Source of the DNA: Sphingomonas soli NBRC 100801
GTDB lineage: Bacteria > Pseudomonadota > Alphaproteobacteria > Sphingomonadales > Sphingomonadaceae
Direction: 5' to 3'
Assembly (NCBI RefSeq): GCF_001591025.1
Contig: NZ_BCTZ01000007.1
Span: 29,119 to 93,118, forward strand
DNA: 64,000 bases
In this document: positions 54,703 to 63,783 of the stretch, piece by piece
How the letters are laid out: each line of letters starts with the position of its first letter
Position numbering within the stretch: the stretch's first letter is position 1
Notes under the pieces: generated by a model
Database searches by the model: none
Told to the model about the DNA's origin: nothing
Seen by the model: only the letters and a program-made list of their open reading frames with translations
Translations under genes and position numbers: made by a program

Positions 54703-56059
54703 ACCGAAATCCCAACACTCCGCGATCAATCGCGAACTCGCCTGGCTGCGGGCGGCGCTGCAACATCGCTTTGCCGTGTATCTGGAGCAAGGGGGAGGCA
54801 CGCAGGATCCGCTTCCCGCTCCGCCCGATCTGACACCCGGTCCCCACGGCGAGCGCGACCCCTTCGCGGATGCGCTGCGCAAGCTGGCGCTGGACCCGAG
54901 AGAGCGTCTTGTACTGGCGCTCGCGCTCGCCCCGCATGTTTCGCCGGAATTGCTCGATCCGTTCCTGCTCCAGAACCAGGCTACGGGACGCCGGTTCACC
55001 GAGTTTGGCGGCGCCCCCGGCCAATCGCATGCCGGCTTCCTGCCCAGCGTGGAAACCGCGCTCTTCCTGCTCGCAGGGGGCGAAATCGAGGCACGCATTC
55101 GTGCCCGTGCGCTGTTCGCCCCCCAGCACCGGCTCATTGCTTCCGGCATGCTGTCGCTCGACCATCTGCATCGCGAGGAACCCGCTACATCCGCGCTGCT
55201 TCGGCTTTCGCGCGAATATCTCGAGCTGCTGCTGACCGGGGAGGAATATGCGTTCTCGACCGGCGAGCATTTTCCCGCAGAGTTGATCACGACGCCGCTC
55301 GATTGGGGCGATCTGGTGATCGACACCATAACGCGGGCGCAGATCGACATGATCAGCGCATGGATCCACCATGCGAACACCCTGTTGCACGATTGGGGCC
55401 TCGCCCATCGGCTGAAGCCCGGATATCGCTGCCTGTTCTATGGTGGCCCGGGCACCGGCAAGACGCTTACCGCGTCGTTGCTCGGCAAGCATCACGGCCT
55501 TCCGGTCTATCGCGTCGATCTCTCCCGCATCGTCTCCAAATGGATCGGGGAGACCGAGAAGAACCTCGCCGGCCTGTTCGATCTCGCCCAGAACCGCAAT
55601 TGGATCCTCTTCTTCGACGAAGCGGAAGCATTGTTCGGCAAGCGCACCGAAGCGAGCAGCGCGAATGACCGGGCAGCGAACCAGCAGATCGCCTATCTGC
55701 TCCAGCGGCTGGAGGATTTTCCCGGCCTGGTCATCCTTTCCACCAATGTCCGCAGCCATATGGACGAAGCGTTCGCGCGCCGTTTCCAATCCGCGATCCT
55801 CTTCCCCATGCCCGACGCCGCTTCCCGGCTCCGGCTCTGGCGAGACATGTTCGAGACCGGGCGGTTCCCGCTGGCCGACGACGTGGACTTCCAGAAGCTC
55901 GCCGTCGAGCATGAGCTGGCGGGCGGTGCGATCGTCAATGTGCTGCGCCATGCCTGCCTGCTGGCCGTCACGCGCACGCCCGCCCGCGTCGAGCTGGCGG
56001 ACATCATGAGCGGGATCCGCGAGGAATTGCGCAAGGAGGGGCATTATCTTGCCCGCTGA
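54689..56059 (+). CDS. eCIS AAA+ ATPase (Afp15/Pvc15-like)
   Basis: 456-residue ATPase needed for particle assembly in Afp/PVC systems. The N-terminal ~215 residues are a helical family-specific domain; the AAA+ module follows with Walker A GGPGTGKT (about 253), Walker B ILFFDEAEALFGKR (about 306), a sensor-1 STNVR and the arginine-finger region DEAFARRF. The VSKWIGETEKNLAGLF pore region resembles classical AAA proteins. ATG lies inside the tape-measure gene end, so translation is coupled. Same neighbour order as afp14-afp15. Confidence 0.93.
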   Translation: MSIGEPKSQHSAINRELAWLRAALQHRFAVYLEQGGGTQDPLPAPPDLTPGPHGERDPFADALRKLALDPRERLVLALALAPHVSPELLDPFLLQNQATGRRFTEFGGAPGQSHAGFLPSVETALFLLAGGEIEARIRARALFAPQHRLIASGMLSLDHLHREEPATSALLRLSREYLELLLTGEEYAFSTGEHFPAELITTPLDWGDLVIDTITRAQIDMISAWIHHANTLLHDWGLAHRLKPGYRCLFYGGPGTGKTLTASLLGKHHGLPVYRVDLSRIVSKWIGETEKNLAGLFDLAQNRNWILFFDEAEALFGKRTEASSANDRAANQQIAYLLQRLEDFPGLVILSTNVRSHMDEAFARRFQSAILFPMPDAASRLRLWRDMFETGRFPLADDVDFQKLAVEHELAGGAIVNVLRHACLLAVTRTPARVELADIMSGIREELRKEGHYLAR

Positions 56060-56440
56060 CCCGTCAAGGATCCTGTAAATAACGGAATCGGACGATTCTT
56101 ACATTGATTCGGACAATTGCCACCGATTCGGTTAGTTCTTGAAAATCCCTATGCATTTATCTTGCACGGCATTATCGACCGTGTAAGAAATGTCGACATG
56201 TCTAGCATACGTCGAGTCTTAGAGACGATTCGTAAGCTAGCCAACGAATATATGCAGAACCTTGATCGTAGGAATGACGATTGGGTTGCGCTAACTAGTT
56301 CGATTTATCACGACGGAACCGTAAACGAATCTATCAGAGATAGAGTCGTGATGACGCTTTATAATATAACGCGTGAGAATATTATTAGTTCATATTCACC
56401 AGCAAAAGGTGGAGGGGATAGTTTTGCTATTGTCAGTCCG
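56060..56440. other. AT-rich segment spanning the Pvc16-like gene start
   Basis: From the ATPase stop to about 56440 the DNA is much richer in A+T than either side and uses codons (TTA, AGA, ATA, AAT) that are rare in the flanking genes. GATTCGG-like words recur at 56082-56135. The change back to GC-rich sequence falls inside the Pvc16-like gene. Could carry an internal promoter, or mark an imported 5' end. Confidence 0.6.
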
Positions 56441-56794
56441 CCAATCTACATCGATCTGCATCTGATGTTCATGGCGAACTTCTCGTCGAACAATTACGCG
56501 GATGGCCTGTCCGCGATTTCGAACATAATCTCGTATTTTCAACAAAATCCCTGGTTCAATCAATCGAACGCGCCCGATCTCGGTCCGCAGATCGACAAGA
56601 TAACCTTGGAGATGTCCAGTCTGGACCCGGTTGAAGTAAATTATGTGATGGGAATGCTCGGGACGAAATATTTCCCGTGCGTCTTCTACAAGCTGCGGAT
56701 GCTGCCTTTCGGATCGACGGCCATGCAGGCGCGGGCCTATCCGGTCAGCGGCGGCGGCATTTCCGAAGCATCAGGATCGGGAGCGCCACAATGA
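56198..56794 (+). CDS. eCIS Pvc16-like protein (DUF4255 N-terminal domain)
   Basis: 198-residue protein of the Pvc16_N (formerly DUF4255) family, the tube-terminator/cap component of Afp and PVC. MSSIRRVLETIRKLANEYM, VVMTLYNITRENI, PPIYIDLHLMFMANFSSNNYADGL, YFQQNPWF and FPCVFYKLRML follow the family order. The ATG at 56198 is chosen because family members begin at this point; the frame is open to a TTG at 56117. The first ~80 codons have unlike codon use (see 56060-56440). Its stop overlaps the next ATG. Confidence 0.88.
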   Translation: MSSIRRVLETIRKLANEYMQNLDRRNDDWVALTSSIYHDGTVNESIRDRVVMTLYNITRENIISSYSPAKGGGDSFAIVSPPIYIDLHLMFMANFSSNNYADGLSAISNIISYFQQNPWFNQSNAPDLGPQIDKITLEMSSLDPVEVNYVMGMLGTKYFPCVFYKLRMLPFGSTAMQARAYPVSGGGISEASGSGAPQ

Positions 56795-58050
56795 GCGGCG
56801 CGGGCATCGGTCACGCGTCGCGTTCCTTCACCTACGCCCCGCCGCACCGCGCCAACCTGTACAAGCGGCTGCTCACCGTCACCTTCACCCATACCTATTA
56901 TACGCAGGATCGCGGCCTTTGCGGCGATTTCCGGGCCACGCCTAGCGATGCGACATCGCAGTTGATGGCGTCGCTAGGCCTTGCCTTCAAAAACGAAGGC
57001 ACGGGCTTTGCGGTCTTCTACCAGCCCGACAAGCTCAGCAATCTGATCGAATATCTGCGGCGCGAGGCGCGCCAACCAGGGGCGTCCGGCTTCTGGACAC
57101 GGATGACGTTCCTGCTGGAGCTTACCAATCCCGAGTTCGTCGGGATCACGTCGCTCCCGATCCAGACCAAGCTGTCTCGGGTCAATCTCTTCGGCTGCAA
57201 TCTCGATGCGCACCCGCGCGAGGCCAGGGCAAGGGACACCGGGCCCGGCGTGGCGTTGCTGGCGCCCGGCAACTATATGGGCGGCGAAGCGCTGCACGAG
57301 ATTGTTGGCGCCTCCGTGGCCCTGACCGTCCCGCCGGAGACGCGGCGCGTGGTGGTCACCGATCTTTCGGGCGCGGTCGTCCTGCCGGCGCCCGGCACCA
57401 AGGACGTCGCGATCTTCGACGGCAGCACGCCGGACGATCCGAAGCATGCGTCGCTCGACTTCTCCTCGCTCCCGCACGACTTCTACACGATCTCGCTGCA
57501 GGGCGCGAACCGCGAGCCGATCGACGCGCCCGGTTATCCGCGCGAAGTGCTCTATGTTCCCCCGGATGGGGGGAACATGGTGCTTCTCGACCTGCTCTTC
57601 ACCCAGCCCGAGCCGGAAAGCGGCGGCATCTATCCGCTCCCTTCCCTCTTCGGCGCGGTTCCGCGGCCTGCAGATTGCGGCGGCATTGCCTATGAACTCG
57701 CGTTCGAGGCGCGCCGCACCTATTGGCAATATTATGTCGTGTCCCAGATCCCCGGCTCACAGCTGCAGGATGTGGAGATTGCCGGGCCGGGCGCCGAATT
57801 CGAAGCGGATGCGCAGCCGGTGCGACTGCCCGATGGCTCGCTCGCGACCTTGTTCAACGCCGATACGCCGCTCCCGCTTCGCCAGAAATCGGGCCAGCAC
57901 TTCCATCTGAAGGGCACCCGGCGCGACGCCAGCGGACACAAGAACCGGATCGCCCTCTCCCGCCTGCCCGTCGCGCCCGCAGCGCCGGTCTGGCCCGGAC
58001 CCGCCGATGAGAGCGCGACCGGCACCTCGGAAATCTTCGTTTATGTCTGA
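56791..58050 (+). CDS. Uncharacterised eCIS-locus protein
   Basis: 419 residues, starting in the ATGA overlap with the Pvc16-like gene and ending 40 bp before the sheath gene. I do not recognise its family. It has no signal peptide or membrane segment. The N-terminal half holds TVTFTHTYYTQDRGLCGDF and FYQPDKLSNLIEYL; the middle has beta-rich VVTDLSGAVVLPAPG and EVLYVPPDGGNMVLLDLLF; the C-terminal half contains YELAFEARRTYWQYYVVSQ and a FHLKGTR strand. Position between terminator and sheath genes suggests a structural or assembly factor, perhaps a cap or collar protein. Confidence 0.8.
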   Translation: MSGAGIGHASRSFTYAPPHRANLYKRLLTVTFTHTYYTQDRGLCGDFRATPSDATSQLMASLGLAFKNEGTGFAVFYQPDKLSNLIEYLRREARQPGASGFWTRMTFLLELTNPEFVGITSLPIQTKLSRVNLFGCNLDAHPREARARDTGPGVALLAPGNYMGGEALHEIVGASVALTVPPETRRVVVTDLSGAVVLPAPGTKDVAIFDGSTPDDPKHASLDFSSLPHDFYTISLQGANREPIDAPGYPREVLYVPPDGGNMVLLDLLFTQPEPESGGIYPLPSLFGAVPRPADCGGIAYELAFEARRTYWQYYVVSQIPGSQLQDVEIAGPGAEFEADAQPVRLPDGSLATLFNADTPLPLRQKSGQHFHLKGTRRDASGHKNRIALSRLPVAPAAPVWPGPADESATGTSEIFVYV

Positions 58051-58090
58051 ACTGGTGGCCCACGCCGCCTAACCGCGAAGGAAGCAGATA

Positions 58091-60010
58091 ATGGCAACCG
58101 CGTTGACCAAAGACCGCAAGACACCCGGTGTTTATGTCACCGAATTCTCGGCTTTCCCGCCCTCCGTCGTGGGCGTGGCCACTGCGGTGCCGATCTTCAT
58201 CGGCTATACCGAAACCGCAAAGGATCCGTCGAACAATAAGCAGATGTACCTGCAGGCGGTGCCGGTCAGCTCGATGGCCGATTATTACAGCTATTTCGGC
58301 TATGGCTACACTGCGAACGGCATAGTCGAACCGCAGCCGACCGCGCCCGCGCCTACTCCCTCGCCGACCCCTTCTCCCACCCCCTCGCCGACTCCCTCTC
58401 CCACGCCCTCGCCTACCCCCACTCCCACGCCAGTCCCGACGATGGCCTATGATTTCCAGGCCCCGTCGAACAGCGGCACGGCCACGTCGATCGGTTCCTA
58501 TGTCGTGGGCACTTCTGAATCCATTTCGGGCTCGGTGACGTTCGTCTCGCAGTTCAACCTGTTTCAGGCGCTGCAGCTGTTCTACGCAAATGGCGGCGGC
58601 GATTGCTTCGTGATCTCGGTCGCCAATTACTGGGGCAAGCAGGACGTCGCCCCGCCGACCACCCCCACCCAGCCGACATCCGTGTCAAAGGACGATCTGC
58701 TGGCCGGGCTTTCGGTGGCGCACGATACGCGCGGCGGCACGATGCTGGTGATCCCCGATGCGTGCATGCTGTTCAACAGCACGACCACCAACGGCGTCAC
58801 GACCTATACCTATGACGATTATGCCACCGTTGCCGTCGAGATGATCAACCAGGCGGGAGCGCTGCAGGATCGCGTGGCGATCCTGGACATGCCGGGTGCA
58901 CTGATCCCCACCAACTGGAACTATAAGGGGATGCAGGAAACGGCGAACGCATTCTACACCGCGATTGCGCCCGCTGCGGCCAATTTCAGCTACGGCGTCT
59001 GCTATGGCCCGGCGATCGAATCTTCGCTGCTCGGCAAGGCCGATGTGACCTACGCGAATCTGAACGGTGCCACGGCAAGCACCACGCTGATGAACAACCT
59101 GCTGACGACGCAGGCGCTGAGCCTCTATCCGTCCAGCACGGACGGCACAACGACCACCTACAGCGACACCTTCGTCGCCGTGGCCGCGCATATCGCCGCA
59201 GCCTTCCCCATCGCCGCTGCGGACGTCACCGCCACCGCCAACACTTCACCGGCGGCCACCACGGGCACGACTACTGCTGCGCCGACACTGCTGGTCTCGA
59301 TGACGCCCACGACCACGCCGCCCGCGATCGCGGTTCCGACCACCGACGCGGACATCAAATCGCTCGACCAGTATCTGCTCAACGCGGTCCCGCTGCTCGG
59401 CAACATCCAGCAGATCCTTGCCGACAAGCTCAGCGTTGCGCCGCCCAGCGGAGCCATGGCGGGGATCTGGTCGCTCAACGACGCGCAGCGCGGCGTCTGG
59501 AATGCACCGGCCAACTTCTCGATCAACGAAGCCATCGCGCCGATGGTACCGCTGACCGACACGCAGCAGGGCAATTTCAACATGCCGCTCAACGGCAATG
59601 CGATCGATATCCTGCGGGCGATGGTCAATCGCGGAACGGTTGTGTGGGGGGCGCGGACGCTCGATGGCAACAGCCTCGATTATCGCTACATCCAGGTCCG
59701 CCGCACGCTCATCTATATCGAGCAGTCGATCAAGAACGCGCTCGAGCAGTTCGTGTTCGCGGCCAACGATGGCGGCACCTGGGCCACCGTCGTCGCGACG
59801 ATCTCGAACTTCCTCACCCAATTGTGGCAGGCCGGCGGGCTCATGGGTGACAAGGCCAGCGACGCCTTCACCGTCAAGTGCGGCGTGCCGACCACGATGA
59901 GCGGGCTCGACGTGCTCAACGGCTATATGATCGTCAACGTCACCGTCCAGATGATCCATCCGGCCGAATTCATCGAGCTGACCTTCACCCAGACGATGCA
60001 GGGCGCCTGA
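58091..60010 (+). CDS. eCIS contractile sheath protein (Afp2-4/phage sheath-like)
   Basis: 639-residue sheath subunit. The conserved N-terminus TPGVYVTEFSAFPPSVVGVATAVPIFIGYT and C-terminal domain (RGTVVWGARTLDGNSLDYRYIQVRRTLIYIEQSIKNAL span; GVPTTMSGLDVLNGYMIVNVTVQMIHPAEFI) are typical of tail-sheath proteins. Only one sheath gene is present, unlike the three of Afp. Residues about 86-117 are a Pro-Thr-Pro-Ser repeat and a second Thr/Ala/Pro-rich stretch lies near 380-420, both probably surface-exposed insertions. AAGGAAG precedes the ATG. Confidence 0.94.
   Translation: MATALTKDRKTPGVYVTEFSAFPPSVVGVATAVPIFIGYTETAKDPSNNKQMYLQAVPVSSMADYYSYFGYGYTANGIVEPQPTAPAPTPSPTPSPTPSPTPSPTPSPTPTPTPVPTMAYDFQAPSNSGTATSIGSYVVGTSESISGSVTFVSQFNLFQALQLFYANGGGDCFVISVANYWGKQDVAPPTTPTQPTSVSKDDLLAGLSVAHDTRGGTMLVIPDACMLFNSTTTNGVTTYTYDDYATVAVEMINQAGALQDRVAILDMPGALIPTNWNYKGMQETANAFYTAIAPAAANFSYGVCYGPAIESSLLGKADVTYANLNGATASTTLMNNLLTTQALSLYPSSTDGTTTTYSDTFVAVAAHIAAAFPIAAADVTATANTSPAATTGTTTAAPTLLVSMTPTTTPPAIAVPTTDADIKSLDQYLLNAVPLLGNIQQILADKLSVAPPSGAMAGIWSLNDAQRGVWNAPANFSINEAIAPMVPLTDTQQGNFNMPLNGNAIDILRAMVNRGTVVWGARTLDGNSLDYRYIQVRRTLIYIEQSIKNALEQFVFAANDGGTWATVVATISNFLTQLWQAGGLMGDKASDAFTVKCGVPTTMSGLDVLNGYMIVNVTVQMIHPAEFIELTFTQTMQGA
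58347..58438 (+). repeat. In-frame PTPS-coding tandem repeat in the sheath gene
   Basis: About seven imperfect 12-bp units (CCNACNCCNTCN) encode (PTPS)n within the sheath protein, at its N-terminal domain near the particle surface. Such repeats can change length by slippage. The unit sequence varies at third positions, so it is not freshly expanded. Confidence 0.85.
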
Positions 60011-60072
60011 TCGCGGCGCCCGGCGCACGCTCAGGCGGATTTTTCGAAACTCTCAAACCATAGGAGCGCAAG

Positions 60073-60525
60073 ATGGCAGGCGAAACAGAAGACGCTGTAT
60101 GGCCGCTTCCCAAATTCTATTTCACGGTCGCCGGCTTCCCCAGCGGCACCGTGAGCTTCCAGGAAGTGACCGGTCTCAGCACCGAAACCACCCCAATTGA
60201 ATATCGCCACGGCGACAGCCCCAGCTTCTATCCGATCAAGATGCCCGGGCTCGGCAAGGTCGGCAACGTGACGCTGCGCAAGGGCATTTTCGTAAACGAT
60301 ACAACGCTGTGGGACTGGTTCAACCAGATCAAGATGAACACGATCGCGCGACAGACCGTGGTCGTCAGCCTGCTGGATGAGACGGCTGCACCCAAGATGG
60401 TGTGGACGCTGAACAATGCCTTCCCGATCAAGGTCACCGGCACGGACCTCAAGTCCGAAGGCAATGAAGTCGCCGTCGAAAGCCTCGATATCGCGTTCGA
60501 GACGATGGTCATCTCGGCGCCCTAG
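60073..60525 (+). CDS. eCIS inner tube protein (Afp1/Hcp-like)
   Basis: 150-residue phage-tail-tube-like protein that stacks as the inner tube. FTVAGFPSGTVSFQEVTGLSTETTPIEYRHGD and KMPGLGKVGNVTLRKGIF are the conserved beta-barrel strands; LKSEGNEVAVESLDIAFE ends the fold. GGAGCGCAAG before the ATG. Its stop TAG shares a base with the GTG of the second tube gene. Confidence 0.94.
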   Translation: MAGETEDAVWPLPKFYFTVAGFPSGTVSFQEVTGLSTETTPIEYRHGDSPSFYPIKMPGLGKVGNVTLRKGIFVNDTTLWDWFNQIKMNTIARQTVVVSLLDETAAPKMVWTLNNAFPIKVTGTDLKSEGNEVAVESLDIAFETMVISAP

Positions 60526-61052
60526 TGAGTGCGAACGGCTACACTCCACCCCCGGCATTCTCGTTCACGGTGGCGGTGGCGGGAAGCGGCACAGCGCTGC
60601 AACTGCTGAGCGGCACCGATGCGAGCTTCCAGGAAGTTTCGGGGGTGGAGGCGCAGATCGAGATCGAGACGGTGAAGGAAGGCGGCGAAAACCGTTACGA
60701 CCATCACCTTCCCGGTGCGACCAAATCGCCCAACCTCGTGCTCAAGCGCGGATATGTCACGGCGCCGTCGTTCCTTTCGGAATGGGCGGCGCAAACCGTG
60801 GGGTCGACGCTCAACGAGCCGATCCTGACACAAACCATCGTGGTCATGCTGATCGGGGCGAACCGCATCCCGCTGGTGGCATGGAGCTTCGACCGGGCAT
60901 GGCCGGTGCGCTGGGTTACCGGACCGTTCGATTCGCTCAAGAACCAATATCTGACCGAGGTGCTCGAATTCTCATATGCTACGGTCACGCGCATGCCGAT
61001 GAACGAAGCCGTGTCCATGGTGCCGGCCGTGTCGATGCTGATCGGCAGTTAG
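60525..61052 (+). CDS. eCIS tube-initiator/second tube protein (Afp5-like)
   Basis: 175-residue paralogue of the inner tube protein: FTVAVAGSGTALQLLSGTDASFQEVSGVEAQIEIE and KSPNLVLKRGYV align with the preceding gene. In Afp and PVC the second tube protein links the baseplate hub to the polymerising tube. Starts with GTG overlapping the previous stop by one base. The longer C-terminal part (YLTEVLEFSYATVTRMPMNEAV) fits this initiator role. Confidence 0.88.
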   Translation: MSANGYTPPPAFSFTVAVAGSGTALQLLSGTDASFQEVSGVEAQIEIETVKEGGENRYDHHLPGATKSPNLVLKRGYVTAPSFLSEWAAQTVGSTLNEPILTQTIVVMLIGANRIPLVAWSFDRAWPVRWVTGPFDSLKNQYLTEVLEFSYATVTRMPMNEAVSMVPAVSMLIGS

Positions 61053-61067
61053 GGGGAGGGACGCACC

Positions 61068-61259
61068 ATGACGCTGCACATCAGCGAGATCGGCGTTCGA
61101 ATGGCCATCAGCGAAGGCTCCGGGCCGGGGGCAGGCGGCGAAGGTGGCCCCGCCGCATCGCCCGGGCAGCCCGCGATAACCGCCGCGCAACGCGAGGCGC
61201 TGGTGGAAGAATGCGTGCGCAACGTGCTGGCGACTCTGCGGCTGGCCGAAAGGCGCTGA
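61068..61259 (+). CDS. Small eCIS protein, DUF5908 (Afp6-like)
   Basis: 63-residue protein. MTLHISEIGVRMAI at the start and EALVEECVRNVLATLRLAERR at the end, joined by a Gly/Pro-rich linker, match the short DUF5908 proteins found between tube and LysM genes in eCIS loci. A GGGAGGG ribosome site lies upstream; it ends one base before the next ATG. Role unknown, probably a baseplate adaptor. Confidence 0.8.
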   Translation: MTLHISEIGVRMAISEGSGPGAGGEGGPAASPGQPAITAAQREALVEECVRNVLATLRLAERR

Positions 61260-61260
61260 G

Positions 61261-61965
61261 ATGACGTCGGGAAGCCTGGAGCGGCTGGTAATCACCGCAT
61301 TTTCGGATCCGCAATATAACAGCCAGACGGGCGATCCCTTCACGGTGTGGATCAATCCCGCGAGCTACACGCACGATTACACCATCACCTATGCCGATCG
61401 TCAGGCCCCCGGGAGCCCGGGCGCCTCGCCCGAATATGATCGCGTCGGGCAAGAAGTCATCGCATTCGATCTGGTATTCGACGCGACCGGCGTGATCCCC
61501 CCGCCCATCCCCGGCATGCCGCTGCCCAGCGACGGCGTGGCCGGACTGATCGATACGTTCGTGAAGCTGGTGGCCACGGTGAACGGCGTCATCCACCGGC
61601 CCAATTATCTCAAGCTCTCCTGGGCGCAGCTTCAATTCCAGTGCGTGCTGAGCAAGCTCAAGATCACCTACACTTTGTTCAAGCCCAACGGCACGCCGAT
61701 CCGCGCCAAGGTCGCCGCGACTTTCCTGTCCTATGCGAGCGAAAAGCAATTGGCGGCGGAAGCCAATATGACCTCGCCCGATCTGAGCCATCTGGTTACG
61801 GTGATGGCGGGCGATACGCTTCCCGATCTGTGCCATCGCATCTATGGCAGCAGCACCTATTATCTGCGCGTCGCCGCGTTCAACGGTCTGCCGGGCTTCC
61901 GCGATCTGGCCCCCGGCACGCAGCTGGTATTCCCGCCGATGACGCGAACGGAGGCAGCGGCATGA
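61261..61965 (+). CDS. eCIS LysM baseplate protein (Afp7-like)
   Basis: 234 residues. The N-terminal part (VITAFSDPQYNSQTGDPFTVWINPASYTH) and central strands are those of the CIS tube/baseplate junction protein; the C-terminal ~55 residues form a LysM domain (VTVMAGDTLPDLCHRIYGSSTYYLRVAAFNGLPGFRDLAPGTQLVFPP). In Afp and T4-like systems this clamps hub and tube. Overlaps the VgrG-like gene by 4 bp. Confidence 0.9.
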   Translation: MTSGSLERLVITAFSDPQYNSQTGDPFTVWINPASYTHDYTITYADRQAPGSPGASPEYDRVGQEVIAFDLVFDATGVIPPPIPGMPLPSDGVAGLIDTFVKLVATVNGVIHRPNYLKLSWAQLQFQCVLSKLKITYTLFKPNGTPIRAKVAATFLSYASEKQLAAEANMTSPDLSHLVTVMAGDTLPDLCHRIYGSSTYYLRVAAFNGLPGFRDLAPGTQLVFPPMTRTEAAA

Positions 61966-63761
61966 CCGCGCCCTCTCCCAACCAGACAGCCGGCGCGCTG
62001 GTCGCGATCAAGATCACCGCGAACGGCAGCGAACTCGATCACGCCTATCAGGTCATTTCGATCGACATCTGGACGGGGGTCAACAAGCTTCCCCAGGCGC
62101 GGATCGTGATCTCCGACGGAAGCCCTTCCGACGCGACCTTCCCGATCAGCGAGACCGAGCAACTGATCCCGGGCAAGCTGGTGAAGATCGCGCTCGGCTA
62201 CGATAATCAGGACGTGGAGGTCTTCTCCGGCGTTATCTACCGCCAGGGCCTCCAGGTCACCCAGGACGGGCCGTCCCGCCTCGTCGTCGAAGCCACGGAC
62301 AAGGCGATGGCGATGACGCTCGCGCGCAAGAACGCGATCTTCGAGAAGATGACGGACAGCGACGTCATCAAGAAGCTGATCAGCGAGGCGAACCTGACCG
62401 CCGACGTGACCGCCACGTCTCCCGCCCAGCCTTCGATCGTCCAATATTATGCCAGCGACTGGGATCTGATGCTGATCCGCGCGCAGCTCAATGGCCTGGT
62501 GGTGATAGTCAGCGATGGAAAGGTGACGGTCGCGCCGCCTGACCCGAGCAAGGCGCCGGTGCTGACGCTTGCTTATGGCGATTCGATCCTCGACTTCCGC
62601 GCGGCGATAGATGCCTCGACGCAGTACACGGCGGGCGCGATCCAGAGCTATGCGTGGGACCCGGCCACCCAGAAGCTCGCAGTTTCCGGCCAGGCCAGCG
62701 CCAGCGAGAACGATCTCGGCAACATGACCTCCGACGAGCTCGCGAAGGTGTTCGGCATCGCGCAATATCCCCAGCAGACAGCGGGAACGCTGCAAGAAGC
62801 CGATCTTACCGACTGGTCTTCCGCCGAGCTACTCAAGGCCCGCCTTGCCAAGATACGCGGCGAAATCCGCTTTCAGGGAAGCGCGCTCGCCACGCCGGGC
62901 TGCACGGTCGAGCTGGAAGGGCTCGGCGATCGCTTCAACGGCACCGCCTATATCTCTGCCGTGCATCAACAGGTCACGAACGGCACCTGGATGACGCACG
63001 CCGAGATCGGGCTTTCGCCGCAATGGTTCGCGGCGGTAGCGCCGGAAATCGCAGCGCCGGGCGCGGGCGGACTTCTGCCCCCGGTCGCCAATCTGCAGAC
63101 CGGGATCGTGCTCAAGACCGACGGTGATCCCGATGGCGAGTTCCGCGTCCAGATCCAGTTGCCGTTGCTTCAGGCCGGCACGCTCGGCGTGTGGGCGCGG
63201 CTTGGCAGCTTCTATGCCTCGAACAAGGTCGGCGCCGAATTCTATCCCGAGATCAACGATGAGGTGGTGGTCGCCTTCATGAACGGCGATCCGCGCTTTC
63301 CGGTGATCGTCGGCAGCCTCTTCAGCAAGAAGAACCCGCCGCCCGTGACTCCCGACGCGAAGAACGACCAGAAGGCGATCGTCACCAAATCCGGGCTGCG
63401 CATCGATTTCTTCGAGACCGACAAGATCGTCGAAATCTCCACCCCGGCCAAGCAAAGCGTTCGGCTGGACGACAAGGCTGGCGAGATTATCATCACAGAC
63501 AAGGCGGGCAGCAAGATCACGATGGCAAGCAGCGGCGTCACCGTGGACAGCGCCGCGAAGATCACGCTGAACGCGAAGACCGACATCGCCCTCACCGCCC
63601 AGGGCAAGGTCGCGATCAAGGGCACAGCCGGCGTGGACATCAGCGGCCTCACGATCAAGGCCAACGCCGATACCAGCTTCGCGGCGCAGGGGTCTGCCGA
63701 GGCCAAGCTGACCTCCAGCGGCATGGTCACCGTCCAGGGCAGCCTGGTGAAGATCAATTGA
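61962..63761 (+). CDS. eCIS VgrG-like central spike protein (Afp8/Pvc8-like)
   Basis: 599-residue trimeric hub-spike. The gp27-like part (about 1-370) includes VISIDIWTGVNKLPQARI and the LysM-less hub fold; an OB domain follows (LKTDGDPDGEFRVQIQLPLL; NDEVVVAFMNGDPRFPVIVGSLF); the C-terminus (about 470-599) is the beta-helix with repetitive ITLNAKTDIALTAQGKVAIKG strands. ATG lies in the stop overlap of the LysM gene; upstream in-frame codons would run inside that gene. Confidence 0.94.
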   Translation: MTAPSPNQTAGALVAIKITANGSELDHAYQVISIDIWTGVNKLPQARIVISDGSPSDATFPISETEQLIPGKLVKIALGYDNQDVEVFSGVIYRQGLQVTQDGPSRLVVEATDKAMAMTLARKNAIFEKMTDSDVIKKLISEANLTADVTATSPAQPSIVQYYASDWDLMLIRAQLNGLVVIVSDGKVTVAPPDPSKAPVLTLAYGDSILDFRAAIDASTQYTAGAIQSYAWDPATQKLAVSGQASASENDLGNMTSDELAKVFGIAQYPQQTAGTLQEADLTDWSSAELLKARLAKIRGEIRFQGSALATPGCTVELEGLGDRFNGTAYISAVHQQVTNGTWMTHAEIGLSPQWFAAVAPEIAAPGAGGLLPPVANLQTGIVLKTDGDPDGEFRVQIQLPLLQAGTLGVWARLGSFYASNKVGAEFYPEINDEVVVAFMNGDPRFPVIVGSLFSKKNPPPVTPDAKNDQKAIVTKSGLRIDFFETDKIVEISTPAKQSVRLDDKAGEIIITDKAGSKITMASSGVTVDSAAKITLNAKTDIALTAQGKVAIKGTAGVDISGLTIKANADTSFAAQGSAEAKLTSSGMVTVQGSLVKIN

Positions 63762-63783
63762 CCCCCGCGCAGGAGCCCTTCTG

